Under the pieces are notes generated by a model that was not told the origin of the DNA, searched no databases, and saw nothing but the letters and a program-made list of their open reading frames with translations. Shown piece by piece: positions 47,912-59,236 of a DNA stretch of 64,000 nucleotides (positions within the stretch are counted from its first letter, which is position 1; every line of letters begins with the position of its first letter). The DNA comes from Ricinus communis. Lineage: Eukaryota > Streptophyta > Magnoliopsida > Malpighiales > Euphorbiaceae. The stretch spans positions 5,030,446 to 5,094,445 of the forward strand of contig NC_063261.1 of the NCBI RefSeq assembly GCF_019578655.1, read 5' to 3'. Position numbers and translations under genes: made by a program.

Positions 47912-48660
47912 ATTAAAAGCATGTTCTTGTGCATCACCCCAAGTAAAGGTGCAGCTATACTACTAAAGTCCTTAATGAACCTCCTATAGAAACTAGCCAA
48001 GCCATGAAAACTCCTAACTTGGCTAATGTTTTTAGGTGTTGGCCACTCCCTAATTGCTTTCACTTTCTCCACATCAACCTCGAGCCCCTTTGAACTAATA
48101 ACAAAACCAAGGAAATTAACTTTATCCATGCAAAAAGCACACTTTTTCAAATTGGCATACAATTTTTCTACCCTAAGAATGTCTAGAACCCTACGCACAT
48201 GCATGACATGATCATCAATGGACTTGGAATAAACTAAGATATCATCAAAATACACAACCACAAATTTACCAAGACACTCACGCAAGACATGGTTCATCAA
48301 CCTCATAAAAGTACTAGGTGCATTTGTAAGCCCAAACGGCATAACTAACCACTCATATAGACCATATTTAGTCTTAAAAGCCGTTTTCCACTCATCACCG
48401 ATTTTCATGCAAATTTGATAATAACCGGGCATAAATCAATCTTAGTAAACAAACATGCACCATGCAACTCATCAAGCATATCATCTAACCTAGGAATGGG
48501 ATGACGATACTTTACCGTTATTTTATTGATTGCACGGCAGTCCACACACATTCTCCATGTGCCATCCTTCTTTAGAACCAAAATCACCGGAACCGCACAA
48601 GGACTTAAGCTCTCACGCACATACCCCTTTGACATCAGTTCTTCCACTTGCCTTTGGAAG
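47912..48660 (-). pseudogene. gypsy-2 reverse transcriptase (one frame break)
   Basis: Segments '[20 protein letters not shown]', '[20 protein letters not shown]' and '[10 protein letters not shown]' (48430-48647). After a small length change at about 48430 the frame resumes with '[20 protein letters not shown]', the catalytic '[13 protein letters not shown]' (about 48220-48262), and '[20 protein letters not shown]'. The break lies between the first catalytic Asp and the palm region. Confidence 0.9.
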
Positions 48661-49690
48661 CTCCTTTGTCTCCTCCTGGATTACTTCTATAGGGCTGGTC
48701 TATTTGGTATGGAAGCCCCGGGTATGAAGTCTATTTGATGTTCTATCCCTCTTTGAGGAGGTAATCCACTTGGCATTTCCTGGAAAGACATCGGCAAATT
48801 CCTGCAAAAGATTAGCAAACACACTCGGCAAGGAAAGATCAAGTTCAGTGAGTGTTCAAATATACATCTTTATAAGTAACAACAAATAACATCCGACTTG
48901 AATGAAATGCATGCCTAACTTCACTTTCCCCAGCCAAAAACTACCCTTTGCCTTTGTTTTCTCTTTAGGTCAATCTCACCCTTTGGGTTTTCATGTTCCT
49001 TTTGTTATTTTCGGCCTCACGCCTCTCTCTTTCCAACTTACATTGGTCATCATACACTTCCTTAGGAGAAAGAGGTGTCAAAGTAACTTTTCTCCCATCC
49101 TTCACAAATGAGTACCTATTTAGAAAGCTATCATGGAAGGCCCTCGTATCAAATTCCCATGGCCTACCTAACAAGATATGGCCGTATGCATTGGCACTAC
49201 ATCACATAGCGCCTCATCCGAATATCTACCAATTGTGAAAGGTACAACAACTTGCTTATTCACTTTGATCTCACCACAATTATTTAACCATAACAATTTA
49301 TAAGGTCTAGGATGTGGAATTAGATTTAAACCCAATTTTTCAACCATTAAAGTGCTAGCAACATTTGTACAACTACCACCATCAATAATAACAAGACAAG
49401 TCTTACCTTGTACATGGCATCTTGTGTGGAAAATGTTGTCTCTTTCACGCTCCAAGGTATCATCTTCCTTCATTTGAACACTTAGTGTGCGCCTAGCCAC
49501 CAAGAGCTCACCTCCCATAGGACCCTCAATGCAATCATCACTGCCGTCTTCCAATTGTGGTATCTCATCATCATTATCACTCTCTTCACTTCGTTTCAAT
49601 CTCCCATGGTCTCTAGCCACCATTGCCCGCTTGTTTGGACATTGTGAAGCAATATGGCCACGCCCCAAGCATTTGAAACACTTGATGTCT
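48661..49690 (-). pseudogene. gypsy-2 zinc knuckle, protease and linker
   Basis: CFKCLGRGHIASQCPNKR (about 49630-49690), partly in a second frame, is a canonical CCHC knuckle. An acidic stretch follows, then 'HTRCHVQGKTCLVIIDGGSC' with the retropepsin triplet written Asp-Gly-Gly in place of Asp-Thr/Ser-Gly (about 49360-49440). Next come 'YKLLWLNNCGEIKVNK' and 'GRYSDEALCDVVPMH', then 'LGRPWEFDTRAFHD' and the linker (48965-49174). Frameshifts occur near 49170 and 48960. Gypsy-1 has Asp-Ser-Gly at the same place. Confidence 0.88.
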
Positions 49691-50822
49691 CTATTCTTTT
49701 CTTTGTTAATTTCGGGTTTAGATGTGTCTTTGTTGCCTGAAATGCTTTTCCCTTTGTTGTCATTTGGAATAACCTTATCATCACCTTTCTTACCTCCTTT
49801 CCAAGAATTAGACCAATGTGGCCTCCCACCGAAGTGCCCTTATATTCAAACCTTGCTGTCCCTCTAGGTTTTAGTTGCTTTTCCACCTTAATTGCAAGGT
49901 GAACTAACTCCTCAAGCTCCACATAATGTTGCAACTCTACCCTATCGAAGAATCTCCTTATTAAGCCCACCAATGAATCGTGCCATGGTAGCTTCTCTAT
50001 CCTCATCCAAATCAGCCCTAGTCATGAGCATTTCCATCTCCTTATAAAAATCCTCAACACTCCTTGTACCTTGCCTCAAAGATTAGAGTCTTTGATGTAA
50101 CTCCCTATGGTAATGTCTGGGTACAAAACGCCTTCTCATGATAGTTTTGAGTGCAATCCAACTACCAATAGGCTCTTCCATGTTCCTCCTCCTACTAACC
50201 ACCAACTGATCCCACCAAACTATAGCATACTCACTAAATTGGGTAACCACCAATTTCACCTTTTTCTCCTCTGAAAAGTTATGGCAATCAAAGATAAGGT
50301 CAACTCGCTTTTCCCACTCCAAATATGCCTCTGGATCAGTTTTCCCTAAGAAGGTAGGAATATTGAGTTTGATACTACCCAAGTTCCTATCAACATCATC
50401 ATAGTTCCCATAACCACCAAACTCACCACCAAAGTGTCCTCTACCTCTACCAAGATTTTGGTATCTCCTAGCTCCTCTACCCAGGCCTCTACCAACCCCA
50501 CCATAGGCTACATTATCATACTCCTCAAAACCCTCATCAAAGTCATCCTCATTCACCCCAATTGGCTGCCTATGATTACCTTGCACATTCCCCCCTTCAT
50601 CAAGCCTATTTCCCATACCTCGGGCAAGTGCATTAATTTGGTCCATAATGGCTTGTTGATTGGTTGCCATTTCCCGCCGTTGGGCTGCCATGTCAAGTTG
50701 CAACCTCTCCATTTGCTCATTCATATTTCTTATGCTTGCACCCTCTCATTTTCATGCATTTGTCTTTGTGGGTATGTTTAGGTAGTTGGCACATTATTAC
50801 CTCCACTAGAACCACTTGACAT
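49691..50822 (-). pseudogene. gypsy-2 gag (frameshifted)
   Basis: The probable start Met lies at 50820-50822 (MSSGSSGGNNVPTT, then a stop). The main frame 50083-50724 begins 'MNEQMERLQLDMAAQRREMA', a coiled-coil-like region. A Gly/Arg-rich linker follows (50400-50560), then the capsid domain ('DPEAYLEWEKRVDLIFDCHN', 'FSEYAIVWWDQLVVSRRRNM'). It continues in another frame at 49600-50006 ('LQHYVELEELVHLAIKVEKQ') and so lacks a continuous ORF. Confidence 0.88.
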
Positions 50823-51817
50823 GCCGCAATAAGAGTTAGTATGCAATAAAAAAAATAAATCAAGGAAATTAAGGACCTCACCAACACTCCCTCACGTGTT
50901 TACTCTCAATTAATGGGGATGGTCACTGTGTTTCGCGACAATCAAGAATGATCACACAAGGCTGAAAACTCACACCACTCGACTTGTTTTCAAGGATTCT
51001 TATGTGAATCAATAACCACACATCAAGTTATTTCACTATGCTTGCAATGCACCAAGAATTATGATCTAAAAAGCTTAGTTGAGACAAAAATGCAAAAGTC
51101 AAGAAAATTAAACAATTAGTCACGCTTTCAATAAAATTAGGACTGCAAACAAGCGAAAACTTCAAACGGATGCAAATGACATATGAAGAAACAATCTAGA
51201 TGTAAGAAACAAGAAAGATGCGATTCGACGGAAATAGGAAAAGAAGGAGCGATTTAGGAAGCAAAAATCACAAAGAAGGTTGATCAAGAAAGAAGGTTAC
51301 CTCTTTATGCTTTAAATGTGTCAAATCTGCCCAAACTCAAAAGACACACAAAGAGGAGAATAAATGAAGGACAAAAATAAATTTAGAGCTGAATCAATTC
51401 AAATAAGATGGTATGTATAGGGCTCAGTCATTGGAATTTAATGTCCCTTTGAATCTTCCCAAACGTACCACCAAATCCTTATTTATGTAGGATTGTGAAA
51501 ATCTCCTAAACCTTTTAACAACCCTAATATCTATGTAATCACCCCAAGAACAATGATTTCAACACCAAATCACGTTATTTCCACTAACAAAGACAATCAA
51601 ACCAATCGGACCTATTCCTTTTTTTTTTTGCTAATTCGGATCCGATATTTTTCTTTTCTTGTTTCGTTTTTTTTTTTTTTTGAATCGGAATCAAAAACTA
51701 CAAGAATCAAGAACTAAACAATGTAGATCTCAAGAATACCAAGAATACTTCAAGAACTCAAGGAAAACAAACAATAACTTAAAGAAAAGGGATAAATAAC
51801 CTGATTTAAGAGCCAAA
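50823..51817 (-). other. gypsy-2 untranslated leader
   Basis: About 1 kb between the primer-binding site and gag with no coding signature. It has T-rich runs at 51628-51640 and 51666-51681. Parts resemble the corresponding leader of gypsy-1 (for instance the 'ctccctcacgtgttt' stretch near 50890 compared with 23630). Confidence 0.75.
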
Positions 51818-51829
51818 GCTCTGATACCA
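51818..51829 (-). promoter_or_regulatory. gypsy-2 primer-binding site (initiator tRNA-Met)
   Basis: The minus strand reads TGGTATCAGAGC two bases after the 5' LTR end. This is complementary to the 3' end of plant initiator tRNA-Met and is the commonest primer site in plant LTR elements. Confidence 0.93.
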
Positions 51830-51831
51830 AA

Positions 51832-52548
51832 TGTTAAGAAACCTCCAAGGATTAGAACCACGAACCCTAATGATTATAAACCCGTGAATTACTATCTTAG
51901 AAACCCAAGAACAAATTAAGTTTCAGAACCCAAGAACCGCTTAAATCAGATTGCAAGGTATGGTTGATCAAGATCAGAACCTAAAGAAAACTAAGTTCTT
52001 TAAACCCTAACCCTTAACACGCCACAAGGATAGATCAATTCCTTGATAAGTGGTTTATGCATTCAATAAGAATTCAAGAATTCAAGCAAATATGCAAAGG
52101 AAACAACAACTATATTTTTATCAAAATTCGAATTTCCAAAACACAACTTAAGGGGCGTTTTTATAGCCACCTAACATAATAAACCCTAGTAAAACTATTA
52201 ACCCTAGCTGCCACATAAGAAAAATAGGCAATAACATTGTTCTGAACTTAAAGAAGAGATTTCAGCCCAAATATTAGCCCACATTAGTCTTCATGTATTT
52301 GGACTTGCAAAACATTAAATAAAGCCCATTCAGATGTGTCTTTACTTGGGCCTATCCTAGCATCACCAATTGGGCTTCCTTGACTAGCCCGATCTTGCAT
52401 ATAGCCAATTAAGGCTTCTTGTAGCTTCTTGGACCTTGACCTTGTAATTGGGCCTTGTAGCATGCTCAATGGATCCTTAGCTTTATCTTTGGTTTTCTTG
52501 TTGTCCTCTCCATCAAGTCCATCTTTAAGCTTGGCCATGTCCATATCA
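51832..52548 (-). repeat. 5' LTR of gypsy-2
   Basis: Partner of 45503-46219, ending in AATCT of the duplication at 52549-52553. Because this copy lies upstream of gag, the tail frame it can encode (52284-52544) is not connected to a polyprotein here. Confidence 0.95.
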
Positions 52549-52553
52549 AATCT

Positions 52554-53141
52554 GGACCGAGTTTTCAGTACACAATGACATTGAATTCAGCTGGCGAAAT
52601 TGGCTGTCCAACTAATGCTAGAGAATCGGCTATTGACTTAGCTTGATAGAGATATTTAGAAACAGATTTATCATCCTTCGAGAGATTATGAAGCTCGATG
52701 TGCAACTGAGTTCGCTGAGCGTGACTGACTACCCCATAGGCAGAAGCTAATGCAGTCCATATTTCAAATGATGTTTTCAAGCCAACTAAATGTGGATAAA
52801 TTTCCTCCGTGATGGAGGACAACAACCAAGAAAATAGGAGTTGATCTTTGCTAAACCATGCAATATATTATGAATTGATTTCTTTTTCATTTGAATTGAA
52901 AATTTCTTTTGGAGGGATTGGTTCAGTCCCATTCATAATTCCATAAAGGTTATAAAAGTTTAATAATGTAAGTGAATTGGAGTTTCCAGGCGATGTAGTT
53001 TTTGAAATTAAGTTTGATGGAGAAAACATGATTGATTTGAGTCGGGGCTGTTGGTAGTGCAGAGAGAGAGAGTAAGACAGAAATAACTGACATTGTTGAG
53101 GTAGAAGTTGAAGAATTTGAAGAAGAAGATGAATGAGCCAT
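52554..53141 (-). pseudogene. Ty1/copia gag (frameshifted), interrupted by gypsy-2
   Basis: Starts at Met 53141 (MAHSSSSSNSSTSTSTMSV), then 'FSIKLNFKNYIAWKLQFTYI'. After frame changes 'NFYNLYGIMNGTEPIPPKEI' and 'LVGLKTSFEIWTALASAYGV', 'RTQLHIELHNLSKDDKSVSK' follow. This is the gag polypeptide of plant copia elements. The frame runs to the gypsy-2 duplication, and on the far side (45480-45502) more gag-like sequence is joined directly to the RNase H end, showing an internal deletion. Confidence 0.88.
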
Positions 53142-53144
53142 AGT

Positions 53145-53158
53145 GTTGGCTCTGACAC
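53145..53158 (-). promoter_or_regulatory. Copia primer-binding site (tRNA-Met type, diverged)
   Basis: The minus strand reads TTAGTGTCAGAGCC just upstream of gag, close to the TGGTATCAGAGC type. A short LTR ending TTAACA would lie about 20 bases further, which is more than usual, so the LTR boundary is uncertain. Confidence 0.6.
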
Positions 53159-53179
53159 TAACTTAGAAATAGGGAGGAA

Positions 53180-53322
53180 TGTTAATTGTATATTATATTG
53201 CTTAATCAATAAGTACATGGTTGCAGTATATATAGAGATATATAGGTAGACGTAAATAACAAACCCATAACAAAATATAATTACGTAACAAACTATACAG
53301 CTTAGATTTAATATATCTAACA
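53180..53322 (-). repeat. Possible short 5' LTR of the copia remnant
   Basis: The segment reads TGTTA...TAACA on both strands and lies upstream of the copia primer site, so it could be a 143-bp LTR with the sense on the minus strand. No matching copy was recognised near 45050-45200, so the LTR pair cannot be confirmed. Confidence 0.4.
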
Positions 53323-53429
53323 ATATCTGTTATTTGTTATCATCTCTTGATAAATTGAAACAGGTACAACTCCTAGAATTGCCACAAGGAAATTGAGAAT
53401 CTGAAAATTAATATAAAATCTATTCAAAT

Positions 53430-55163
53430 AACATTGGGAGGTTCAGATATGCATTCTATTCATCATTTGAAGCGCCATCTTGCAGTACTTATTTCTTAAG
53501 AAGAAAAATATTGAGCCCAAAAGACTAAACAACATTGGCTTTAATTAGGTGATCAAAATACCACCTATTTTCATGCCAAAATGAAACATTATCGCTAATG
53601 CAATCTCATATATGGTTTGAAAGATTCTTATGGCATCTGGCATTCGCAATCACATGAGATAGCTTCCATAGCTGTTGGCGGATTTACTCTGAGCTAGAGT
53701 TCACTACTCTCTCAAGTTCTCAAAGGCAAGTACTTTAGAGGTTCTTCTATTTTAGATCATACATTAGGTTCAAACCCCTCTTGTGGCTAGCGTAGTCTTC
53801 AAGCTAGAAAGGGTTTACTTCTCAAAGGTATTCACTGGAGAACTGGATCAGGTTCTCAAGTTTCAGCCACAAAAGATGCTTAGATTCCGACTAAGTATCC
53901 TTTTAAGGTAACTTTCTTTTCAAGATAAATCATGGAGGATCATCTTGTTAATACTTACATTGTTTCAGATCATCATGCTTGGAAAACTACCCTGGTTCAT
54001 CATACATTCCCTCATGACCAAGCTTTAGCTATTCTCCAAATTCCTATTGCCATTTCAGAGCAGGCTAATAAGAGGATATGGTATTTCCATCACTCAGGGA
54101 AGTACTCCATAGCTTTTGGTTATTATACTTTTGGTACATTTATTTCAAATCCTTTTCAGGGCTTTGTAGCAAAAATGATCCTCATGCTATTATGACTGTT
54201 CCAAGATGGAAACATTTATGGAAGCTTAACGTTCCTAATAAGCTCAAAGTCTTTTTGTGGAAATTATTCTAACAATTTACTAGTAGGGTAATTGATGATC
54301 TGACATTTGGGAAGGTCTGGTCTTTGCCCTCATTATGATCAACTAGAATCTTCAGCTCATCTATCCTTTTTATGCTATTTCGTTGAAAGAATTTGGCGTC
54401 TGTCGCACCTAGGACTTTTTTCCTTGGAGTTTTTTAAGGCTTTGATATTTAGCAAATTTGGCAGAAGATTGTGGATGACTTGCAGACTTTAGATCCCTCT
54501 CATCTTGTTCTTGACCAAGTTGTTTTCATTCTTTGGTGAGTATGGAAGGTTTTTAATGACCTCATGTTTAATAAGACACGTTGGGCAGAATCAGATGTAA
54601 TAGCTCAAGCCTTGAAAAATCTCTCAAAATTTTGAGAAGCTTCTAATCTTCCCAATCATCCTTCAAGCAAAATTCCTCCTATTGGGTATCACCCTATAGA
54701 GGTCTAGTTAGGATGGTTTAAAGTTAATTTTGATGGAGCTACATCTGCAACTTTAGATTCAGACGATATGGGTTTTATAGCTCGAAACCATCAGGATAGT
54801 ATTATTACTTCTGGATCAAAGTTTTCTATTGGCATTTCATGTCCTTTGACCCTTGAAAGTTCAGCTCTCCGTGATGCTATACTGTGTGCAAATTCTAACG
54901 GCTGGAGCAAGGTTCTTTTTGAAGGACGTTCAATCAATGCTATTCATTATACTTCTTTAAAAGATCCGATACAACAGTGTTTCAAGTTATATTTGCCGAT
55001 ATTTTTTTCTTTCTTGCTCATCCTTTTCTAGTTTTATGTTTTTCTTTGTTCCTCGCACTAGCAATGTGCTTGCCCACAATATTGCTAAGCGAGTTCAAAG
55101 GTCATCCTCATCTATGTAATATTTCTTCTTTGGAAATAAAAAAAAAAAGAAAAAAGAAAATCT
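53430..55163 (+). pseudogene. L1-type LINE ORF2 fragment with RT deleted
   Basis: The plus strand encodes, with stops, 'HLKRHLAVLIS' and 'GDQNTTYFHAKMKHYR' (53460-53590), the region just before RT. It jumps to the post-RT part ('SCG', then 'SLQARKGLLLKGIHWRTG', 53790-53850), then a zinc-binding reverse-transcriptase C-terminal domain (53932-54460, with 'WKLNVPNKLKVFLWKLF' and 'HLSFLCYFVERIW'). A plant RNase H-like domain follows ('FDGATSATLDSDDMGFIARN', 54730-55000). It ends in an A-rich tail at 55137-55163. The RT core is missing, so it is a dead copy. Confidence 0.85.
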
Positions 55164-55287
55164 GAATCAACAAAACTTTTTGCTGACTCACCATAACTAT
55201 ACAAGTTAAACGCACCGAAAATCTGAATCAACAAAACTTTTTGCTGACTCACCATAACTATACAAGTTAAACGGTGCGTTTAACTTG
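55156..55287. repeat. Tandem 61-bp duplication with flanking inverted 14-mer
   Basis: Copy 1 is 55156-55216 and copy 2 starts at 55217 and is identical for 57 bases. The end of copy 1 (CAAGTTAAACGCAC, 55202-55215) and 55274-55287 (GTGCGTTTAACTTG) are exact reverse complements. Copy 2 plus this segment can form a hairpin with a 10-bp stem and a 5-base loop. It starts at the A-rich LINE tail. Confidence 0.9.
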
Positions 55288-58200
55288 ATTTCTATAACTT
55301 TGAAATTCCCTTGTTTTTTCTAACCACCTTCTTTTTCTTCATCGTCTTCTTCTTCTTTTATCAAATCAGAAGTCATTCGTTAATGACTTCAGATCTTTAC
55401 ATGAGGCAGTAAAGAGGAGTTTCTTTTTTGGAGCAGGGGGAAAGAAAAGAAAGAAGATTTATTTTCTTTCTTTTTCTTCTTAAACTTCAGCCTTACTTCT
55501 TTTCAGTTATGTAATTTAATATATCATATTTTACATTTTACATAATTAAAGTGTAATAAACAGACTAATGGTGGAAATGTGTCTCATTATATGATGGTTT
55601 GGAGCTCTCATATTTTCCTATAAAACTTCTATTCTAGTATACTACTCGCTCCTTAATATCTTAATATATATATATATATATTTTATGATTTTATACAAGA
55701 AAGTTCGTATTAAAATCCCCAAGAAAAGCGTTCAATAGATTGACTTAAAAATTATTTATTCATTTTTCATCTAACATTCAAGTTGCCTCTTTTTTTTTTT
55801 TTTTGGTTATACTAAGGTCAATTGCATTTTGATAAGACTAACTGTTAACTCCTCTTTCTAAATTCTAAGCCAAGGTTATTAAAATATTAAATTATTAAAA
55901 AACTACAAACACATATAAAATTATGTATTTATCGAATAGGAATAACATTCACTTTTATATGGTTTAATAACCAAAAAACATAAAAACTACTCTTACCTGT
56001 TTTACTTATATATACTTTAATTCCAGTATTGAACAAAAAAAAAATCCTTAACTAAGACTATTTATCTTATTTTATGAGAATCAGACTGTTCTAAAATTAA
56101 AATTTTGTCCTAATATGACAAATAATTTAGACAAACTTAGTATTTGATAAAAGTTCAAGAATTAAGCTGAATTTTTTATAATTCAATTCTTTGACTGATA
56201 ATCATGATGAAAAATCCAATAGTTCCTTTCAGGACCTACAATCATTTTAATTTGATAACAATATCAAACCTATTAAAATATAAAGAATAATTTCTATTGG
56301 ACCAAACATTGGAGGATTGTAGTATCTAATTCAAACAGTATCCAACTCAATCTATTTAACCGTTGGTTAATAAAAGTTAATGGAAGAATGTTAATATGAA
56401 TTGTAAAACAAAAGAATAAAAATATAATTTAAAGATCACAAAGTATAATATAAGATGCAGGAGGAAGACAGTAGTTTTTCGAGAAAAATTCTAATTTTTA
56501 GAAAAGAGAAAGAAAAAAAGGAATTTGTGGCACAATTTTTGTGAAAGACCTTTTGGGATTGTTGTTAATTGTTAAGATTTAATAATTTATTTTCTAGAAT
56601 TTCTTATAAGCTATTTTTATCCGGTATATTCTTAAAAAAAAAAAGTATCACTATTACTTTCAAAATTCTTAATTATCTGAAAAGATATCAAGTTTTGCAG
56701 GTTCTTAACGAATTTTCCCGTTCCTTTAGTTTTCCATAGAAATGCCTGCACTTCAATTTTTCTTTTCTAAAATACAATCCAACAATTAGGCAATGGGTTT
56801 TGCTGATGTGCTTTTTTCTCCTCGTAAAATACAAACCTTACCGGAAAGAAAGAGCTATTGTGCTACTTTGTTTGTACGTGCTTCCAAATATATATATGTA
56901 AAGGGAACAAACTTTGTTCAGATGAATTCACATTTATATATGATATTAGATTCGCAAGAGTTAGAAGAAATAAAGATTAATCTTAGAAAAGTAGGTCATC
57001 GTCCGAGAAGGTAAGGGACGGCAACTTTTGATTCTAAAATATAAACGTATTAAAAGTTTTTATTTTTTATTTTTTATTTAATATTATTAATTATTATTAA
57101 TTTAATTTTAAATTTTTAAATAAAATAAATAGTTAAAAATTATAATTTTTTTAGAAACTAAATTAAACTATATTAAAAATTAAAATTCTACTTATACTAA
57201 TCTCATTTGAATGGTTAATATAAAATTTTATTTTTAGTCTATAAGATTATTTTATATCTTTCATTGATGCGGCGAGCATTTACTTTCAGTGTCTAAATTA
57301 TTTTTCTAATTAAAATTATTAATTAATTTAAATTTTACTTAATATAGTTTAACTCTAATATATATTAAAAATAATCGTATAATAATATTTCTCAATTAAA
57401 AATATTTATTTTATTTAAATAACTAAAATTAAAATATACAATAATTTAATAATATTATTGTAAATATAAGTAGTTTTAAAATATTTAAATTTTACTTGAA
57501 TTTTGTATTAAAAATAAAGAATTAGAGTAAGTAAAAGTATTAATTAATAATTTAAATTAGATACAAAAATTAATTTGTACTAAAAATAAGATTTTATCTA
57601 ACTCAATAATAAAATTAATTTTGGATGAATTAATATTTGATAATAAGTTCAATTATCAAATTATAGTTTTAAATTATTAGTTTAGTCTTTCAACTAATAA
57701 CGAGAAATAATAGTTAGTTTTATTAAAACTCAAAAATTTTAATAGAAACAAATAATACAAAAATTAACTTATATATTGGACCTAATTTTATGGGATAAAT
57801 AGTATTTAAACCTAAAATTTAAAACAAAAGATATTAGCAACATAGTAACTAAAAACAACCATGTGTTTGATTATTTTATAGTCGGATTCTAATTAAAGAA
57901 AAGATTAAAGTATAGGGATTTCTGTGAAACAATTGAAAATCGGGATTATAAAAACTGCTAAGTTTGGAAAGTTTTTAGATAATTTTGTTTTCCAAAAAAG
58001 CAGTTTCCAACTCTCAAAATAATTTTTTTTTGAATATGTTATAAAAAAATATTTTTACCAAACGGAATTCCAAACAGACACTGATATTTGCTCAATTGAA
58101 TAATTAACTTGCAAATCTTTTAACATATTAGTTGTATTTTGAAAAGGATTAATATATGGATCACAAATATTATTAAATAAAGAAAGAATTAAAAAGTACA

Positions 58201-58762
58201 AATTCTTTTAGGTTAGGACTTGGGATAATAAGTTAAATTACATAGATAAATTTAGAAAATAATATATAAGAACAATAGTAATGATATAAATTAATAATAT
58301 GTTAATATTAAGTACATTTATAATTTTACTAAACTTTAGGTAAGTATGATTAGTCAAATATGTTCATTGTATTGCTAGTTTAATTTATTCACCAGTTTAA
58401 TTAAATATCAGAATCAAAGATATGATATACTTTAATAAAGTAATAAATTTTATTAATTAATCAATCAATCAATAATAATATAATTTATCTGTTAATTAAT
58501 ATTTCACTTAATTAATAATTTTTTTGTTTTAATTCTATTAATTTATAGGAATTTACTATATAGAGAAAAAGCTAGCAGCTCGGCCACTCATACACCACAT
58601 GATCATTAAAACATTGCCGGTTATAAAAACTGATTATTCTGGAGAAAGCTGTAAATATATAATCTGATGAAATTTACTGGTGTTATTCAAATATAATAGA
58701 ATCTTATCTTTTTTCTTAAAAAAACAAAGTGACATTACCTTTTCTTAATAATGTTATATCAG
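55288..58762. other. AT-rich intron sequence without a recognised element
   Basis: About 3.5 kb of very AT-rich unique-looking DNA with (AT)n and T runs (55660-55680, 55790-55805). A 73-codon ORF at 56793-57014 was looked at and not accepted. No transposon termini or coding motifs were recognised. Confidence 0.6.
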
Positions 58763-59236
58763 GTGCTTTTCATCCATAAATATAGTGGTGGGATGGATCT
58801 TGGTGTTGCAATTCCTATCAGTTTTAGTTACTTCATATCAACTACAGCAATGATTTATTCTCAACACCTAATACAAGGACATTCAGAGTCACAAATTGAT
58901 CTGAGTTATCCTGGGATTGTGCTGTTTCTAATTGGAATAAGTGGTAACTTCTATCACCATTACCTTCTGTCCAAACTGAGAAGCAATAATAGTGACAAAG
59001 AATATAAGATCCCGAAAGGTGGGTTGTTTGACCTAATTATATGCCCTCATTACTTTTTTGAGATATTAGGTTTTTGGGGTGTCTTTTTCATTTCTCAAAC
59101 AGTTTACACCTTTTCCTTCACCATTGGGACCACTTTGTATTTGATGGGAAGAAGTTATGCCACTAGGAGATGGTACCTTTCCAAGTTTGATGACTTTTCC
59201 AGGGATATCAAAGCCCTTATTCCTTTTGTTTTCTGA
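58763..59236 (+). CDS. Steroid 5-alpha-reductase family protein, exon 2
   Basis: Encodes residues 105-261 and the stop TGA at 59234-59236. It contains the C-terminal steroid dehydrogenase domain: HKYSGG (residues 109-114), hydrophobic helices at about 117-137, 154-173 and 203-230, the family box 'KIPKGGLFDLIICPHYFFEI' (186-205), and the terminal region with 'RRWYLSKFDDF' and 'ALIPFVF'. Total length 261 fits the family. No stop or frameshift is seen in either exon, so the gene looks functional despite its enlarged intron. The protein is expected in the endoplasmic reticulum membrane. Confidence 0.9.
   Translation: MLFIHKYSGGMDLGVAIPISFSYFISTTAMIYSQHLIQGHSESQIDLSYPGIVLFLIGISGNFYHHYLLSKLRSNNSDKEYKIPKGGLFDLIICPHYFFEILGFWGVFFISQTVYTFSFTIGTTLYLMGRSYATRRWYLSKFDDFSRDIKALIPFVF

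Larger units (their letters stand above)
45503..52548 (-). mobile_element. Young Ty3/gypsy element (gypsy-2) nested in a copia remnant
   Basis: LTRs of 717 bp each at 45503-46219 and 51832-52548 (TGATATGG...CTTAACA on the minus strand) and a perfect AATCT duplication at 45498-45502 and 52549-52553. An initiator tRNA-Met primer site and a polypurine tract lie in the right places. Domain order gag, zinc knuckle, protease, RT, RNase H, integrase on the minus strand. By eye the two LTRs differ at one base. The coding region nevertheless carries many frameshifts. It belongs to the same lineage as gypsy-1. Confidence 0.95.
44382..58762 (+). other. 14.4-kb phase-0 intron of the reductase gene
   Basis: Donor GTAAGC at 44382 and acceptor 'ttatatcag' at 58754-58762. 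Joining the exons keeps the frame and creates a continuous family-type segment (RIFE then VLFIHKYSGG). Without the identified copia, gypsy and LINE insertions it would be about 4.5 kb. AT-rich unique sequence flanks the insertions at 44382-45050 and 55288-58762. Confidence 0.85.

Noticed and set aside
56793..57014. A 73-codon ORF in the reductase intron
   Set aside because: There is no recognisable domain, it lies in AT-rich intron sequence, no splice context was seen, and its length is within chance for such DNA.
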